A program made the translations under genes and the position numbers. A stretch of DNA of 7,901 nucleotides, taken from the NCBI GenBank assembly GCA_003645435.1, contig QNFD01000110.1, positions 1 to 7,901 of the forward strand, read 5' to 3'. The DNA comes from Gammaproteobacteria bacterium (GTDB lineage Bacteria > Pseudomonadota > Gammaproteobacteria > GCA-001735895). How positions within the stretch are numbered: the stretch's first letter is position 1; the number at the start of each line of letters is the position of its first letter. The notes under the pieces were generated by a model. That model did not search any database, was not told where the DNA came from, and saw only the letters and a list, made by a program, of their open reading frames with translations. Positions 6,941 through 7,901 of this stretch are shown here, in pieces.

Positions 6941-7897
6941 ATGATTGTGGTAACCGGTGCGGCCGGCTTTATTGGAAGCAACATCGTCAAGGCCTTGAAT
7001 GATCGAGGGCGCAGCGATGTGCTGGTAGTCGACGATCTTAGCGACGGCAAAAAAATGTTCAATTTGGCCGACTGTGAAATCATGGACTATCTCGACAAGG
7101 ACCGCTTTATCGCGGCCATTGCCGATGGTGGATTCGATGACAAGATTGAAGTCATATTTCATGAGGGCGCCTGTTCATCAACGACCGAATGGGACGGGCG
7201 TTTTATGATGGAGAATAACTACGAGTACTCAAAGCGGCTCCTGCACTACTGCCTTCAAAACAAGACACAATACATTTATGCGTCATCGGCGTCGGTTTAC
7301 GGCGGCAGTAGCGAATTTGTCGAAAAACGCGAAGTCGAAAAACCGTTAAACGCTTACGCTTATTCGAAATTTCTGTTTGATCAATATGTTCGTCGACTTG
7401 GCAAAACATCGTCACAGGTAACCGGACTTCGTTACTTCAATGTCTACGGTCCTCGCGAACAGCATAAAGGGGGCATGGCGAGTGTCGCCTTTCATTTCAA
7501 TAATCAAATCAGGGAAAATGGAATCTGCAGATTATTTGAAGGCTACGACGGCTACGAAGATGGCGGCCAACAGCGTGATTTTGTTTTTGTCGATGACGTC
7601 GTCAAGGTCAATTTGTGGCTGTGGGATAATCCTCAAATCAGCGATATTTTTAACTGCGGTACGGGCCGTTGCCAGAGCTTTAGTGATGTTGCGAAGGCGG
7701 TGATTAACTATCACAACAAGGGGAAAATTGAATACATCCCTTTTCCCGACAGCTTAAAAGGCGCCTACCAGAGCTATACCCGGGCCGATATTTCCAAACT
7801 GCGCGATGCGGGCTTCAGCGAACCCTTTAAAACCGTCGAACAGGCTATCCCGGAATACATGGACTGGTTGGGTAATCAGCATTTTATCGGCCAGTAA
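6941..7897 (+). CDS. hldD: ADP-L-glycero-D-manno-heptose 6-epimerase
   Basis: HldD (RfaD) epimerises ADP-D-glycero-D-manno-heptose at C-6 to the L,D form, the donor used by LPS heptosyltransferases. It is a cytoplasmic, NADP-dependent short-chain dehydrogenase-type enzyme. The 318-residue protein (E. coli 310) shows the Rossmann motif GAAGFIGSN at 6-14, the [10 protein letters not shown] strand at 113-122, the catalytic Y-x3-K pair as Tyr139 and Lys143 in NAYAYSKF, and [10 protein letters not shown] (164-173). [13 protein letters not shown] (175-187) and [10 protein letters not shown] (211-220) are specific to this family and distinguish it from GalE-type epimerases. The gene is complete and translated close behind hldE, so the two last steps of ADP-heptose synthesis are made together. 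A CATG immediately after its TAA could be the start of another gene, but the window ends there. Confidence 0.96.
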   Translation: MIVVTGAAGFIGSNIVKALNDRGRSDVLVVDDLSDGKKMFNLADCEIMDYLDKDRFIAAIADGGFDDKIEVIFHEGACSSTTEWDGRFMMENNYEYSKRLLHYCLQNKTQYIYASSASVYGGSSEFVEKREVEKPLNAYAYSKFLFDQYVRRLGKTSSQVTGLRYFNVYGPREQHKGGMASVAFHFNNQIRENGICRLFEGYDGYEDGGQQRDFVFVDDVVKVNLWLWDNPQISDIFNCGTGRCQSFSDVAKAVINYHNKGKIEYIPFPDSLKGAYQSYTRADISKLRDAGFSEPFKTVEQAIPEYMDWLGNQHFIGQ

Positions 7898-7901
7898 CAT
7901 G

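Noticed and set aside
7899..7901. ATG after the hldD stop as the start of a next gene
   Set aside because: Only the codon itself is present before the window ends, so nothing can be said about a coding region.

Overview
The window looks like a stretch of chromosome from a free-living, non-enteric gammaproteobacterium. The reasons are a Kdo transferase, a Kdo kinase, an LpxL-type acyltransferase and the ADP-heptose enzymes clustered next to a tolC-family gene. That tolC gene follows an isoaspartyl-methyltransferase-like gene and a one-domain rhodanese gene. Base composition looks even, near half G+C, and there are no transposases, integrases, tRNAs, CRISPR arrays or phage genes. The genus cannot be fixed from the sequence alone. 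Eight protein genes cover nearly all of the window.

Left block (about 53-2416, all +): a SAM-dependent methyltransferase of the PCMT family, a 104-residue rhodanese domain protein, and a TolC-family outer-membrane channel with a signal peptide. Spacers of 38 and 82 bases separate them; the second holds a possible promoter for tolC. Middle block (2420-4569, all +): lpxL starts 3 bases after the tolC stop, and waaA starts inside the lpxL stop codon (ATGA overlap). tolC, lpxL and waaA are therefore probably one transcript. kdkA (4553-5278, -) faces waaA, and the two coding ends overlap by 17 bases.

Right block: a divergent intergenic region of about 230 bases (5279-5510) contains three near-copies of one 9-10-base word in both orientations. 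After it come hldE (5511-6938, +) and hldD (6941-7897, +), 2 bases apart.

How the genes fit together: WaaA adds Kdo to the lipid A precursor, LpxL adds a secondary acyl chain to the Kdo-bearing precursor, and KdkA phosphorylates the Kdo. HldE and HldD make ADP-L-glycero-D-manno-heptose, the donor for the next inner-core sugar. Heptosyltransferases, GmhA and GmhB are not in the window. TolC is an envelope protein but not part of this pathway. I see no clearly undescribed system. The points most worth checking are the noncanonical active site of the methyltransferase, the repeated words in the kdkA-hldE region, the overlapping convergent ends of waaA and kdkA, and the inner-core structure that kdkA predicts.
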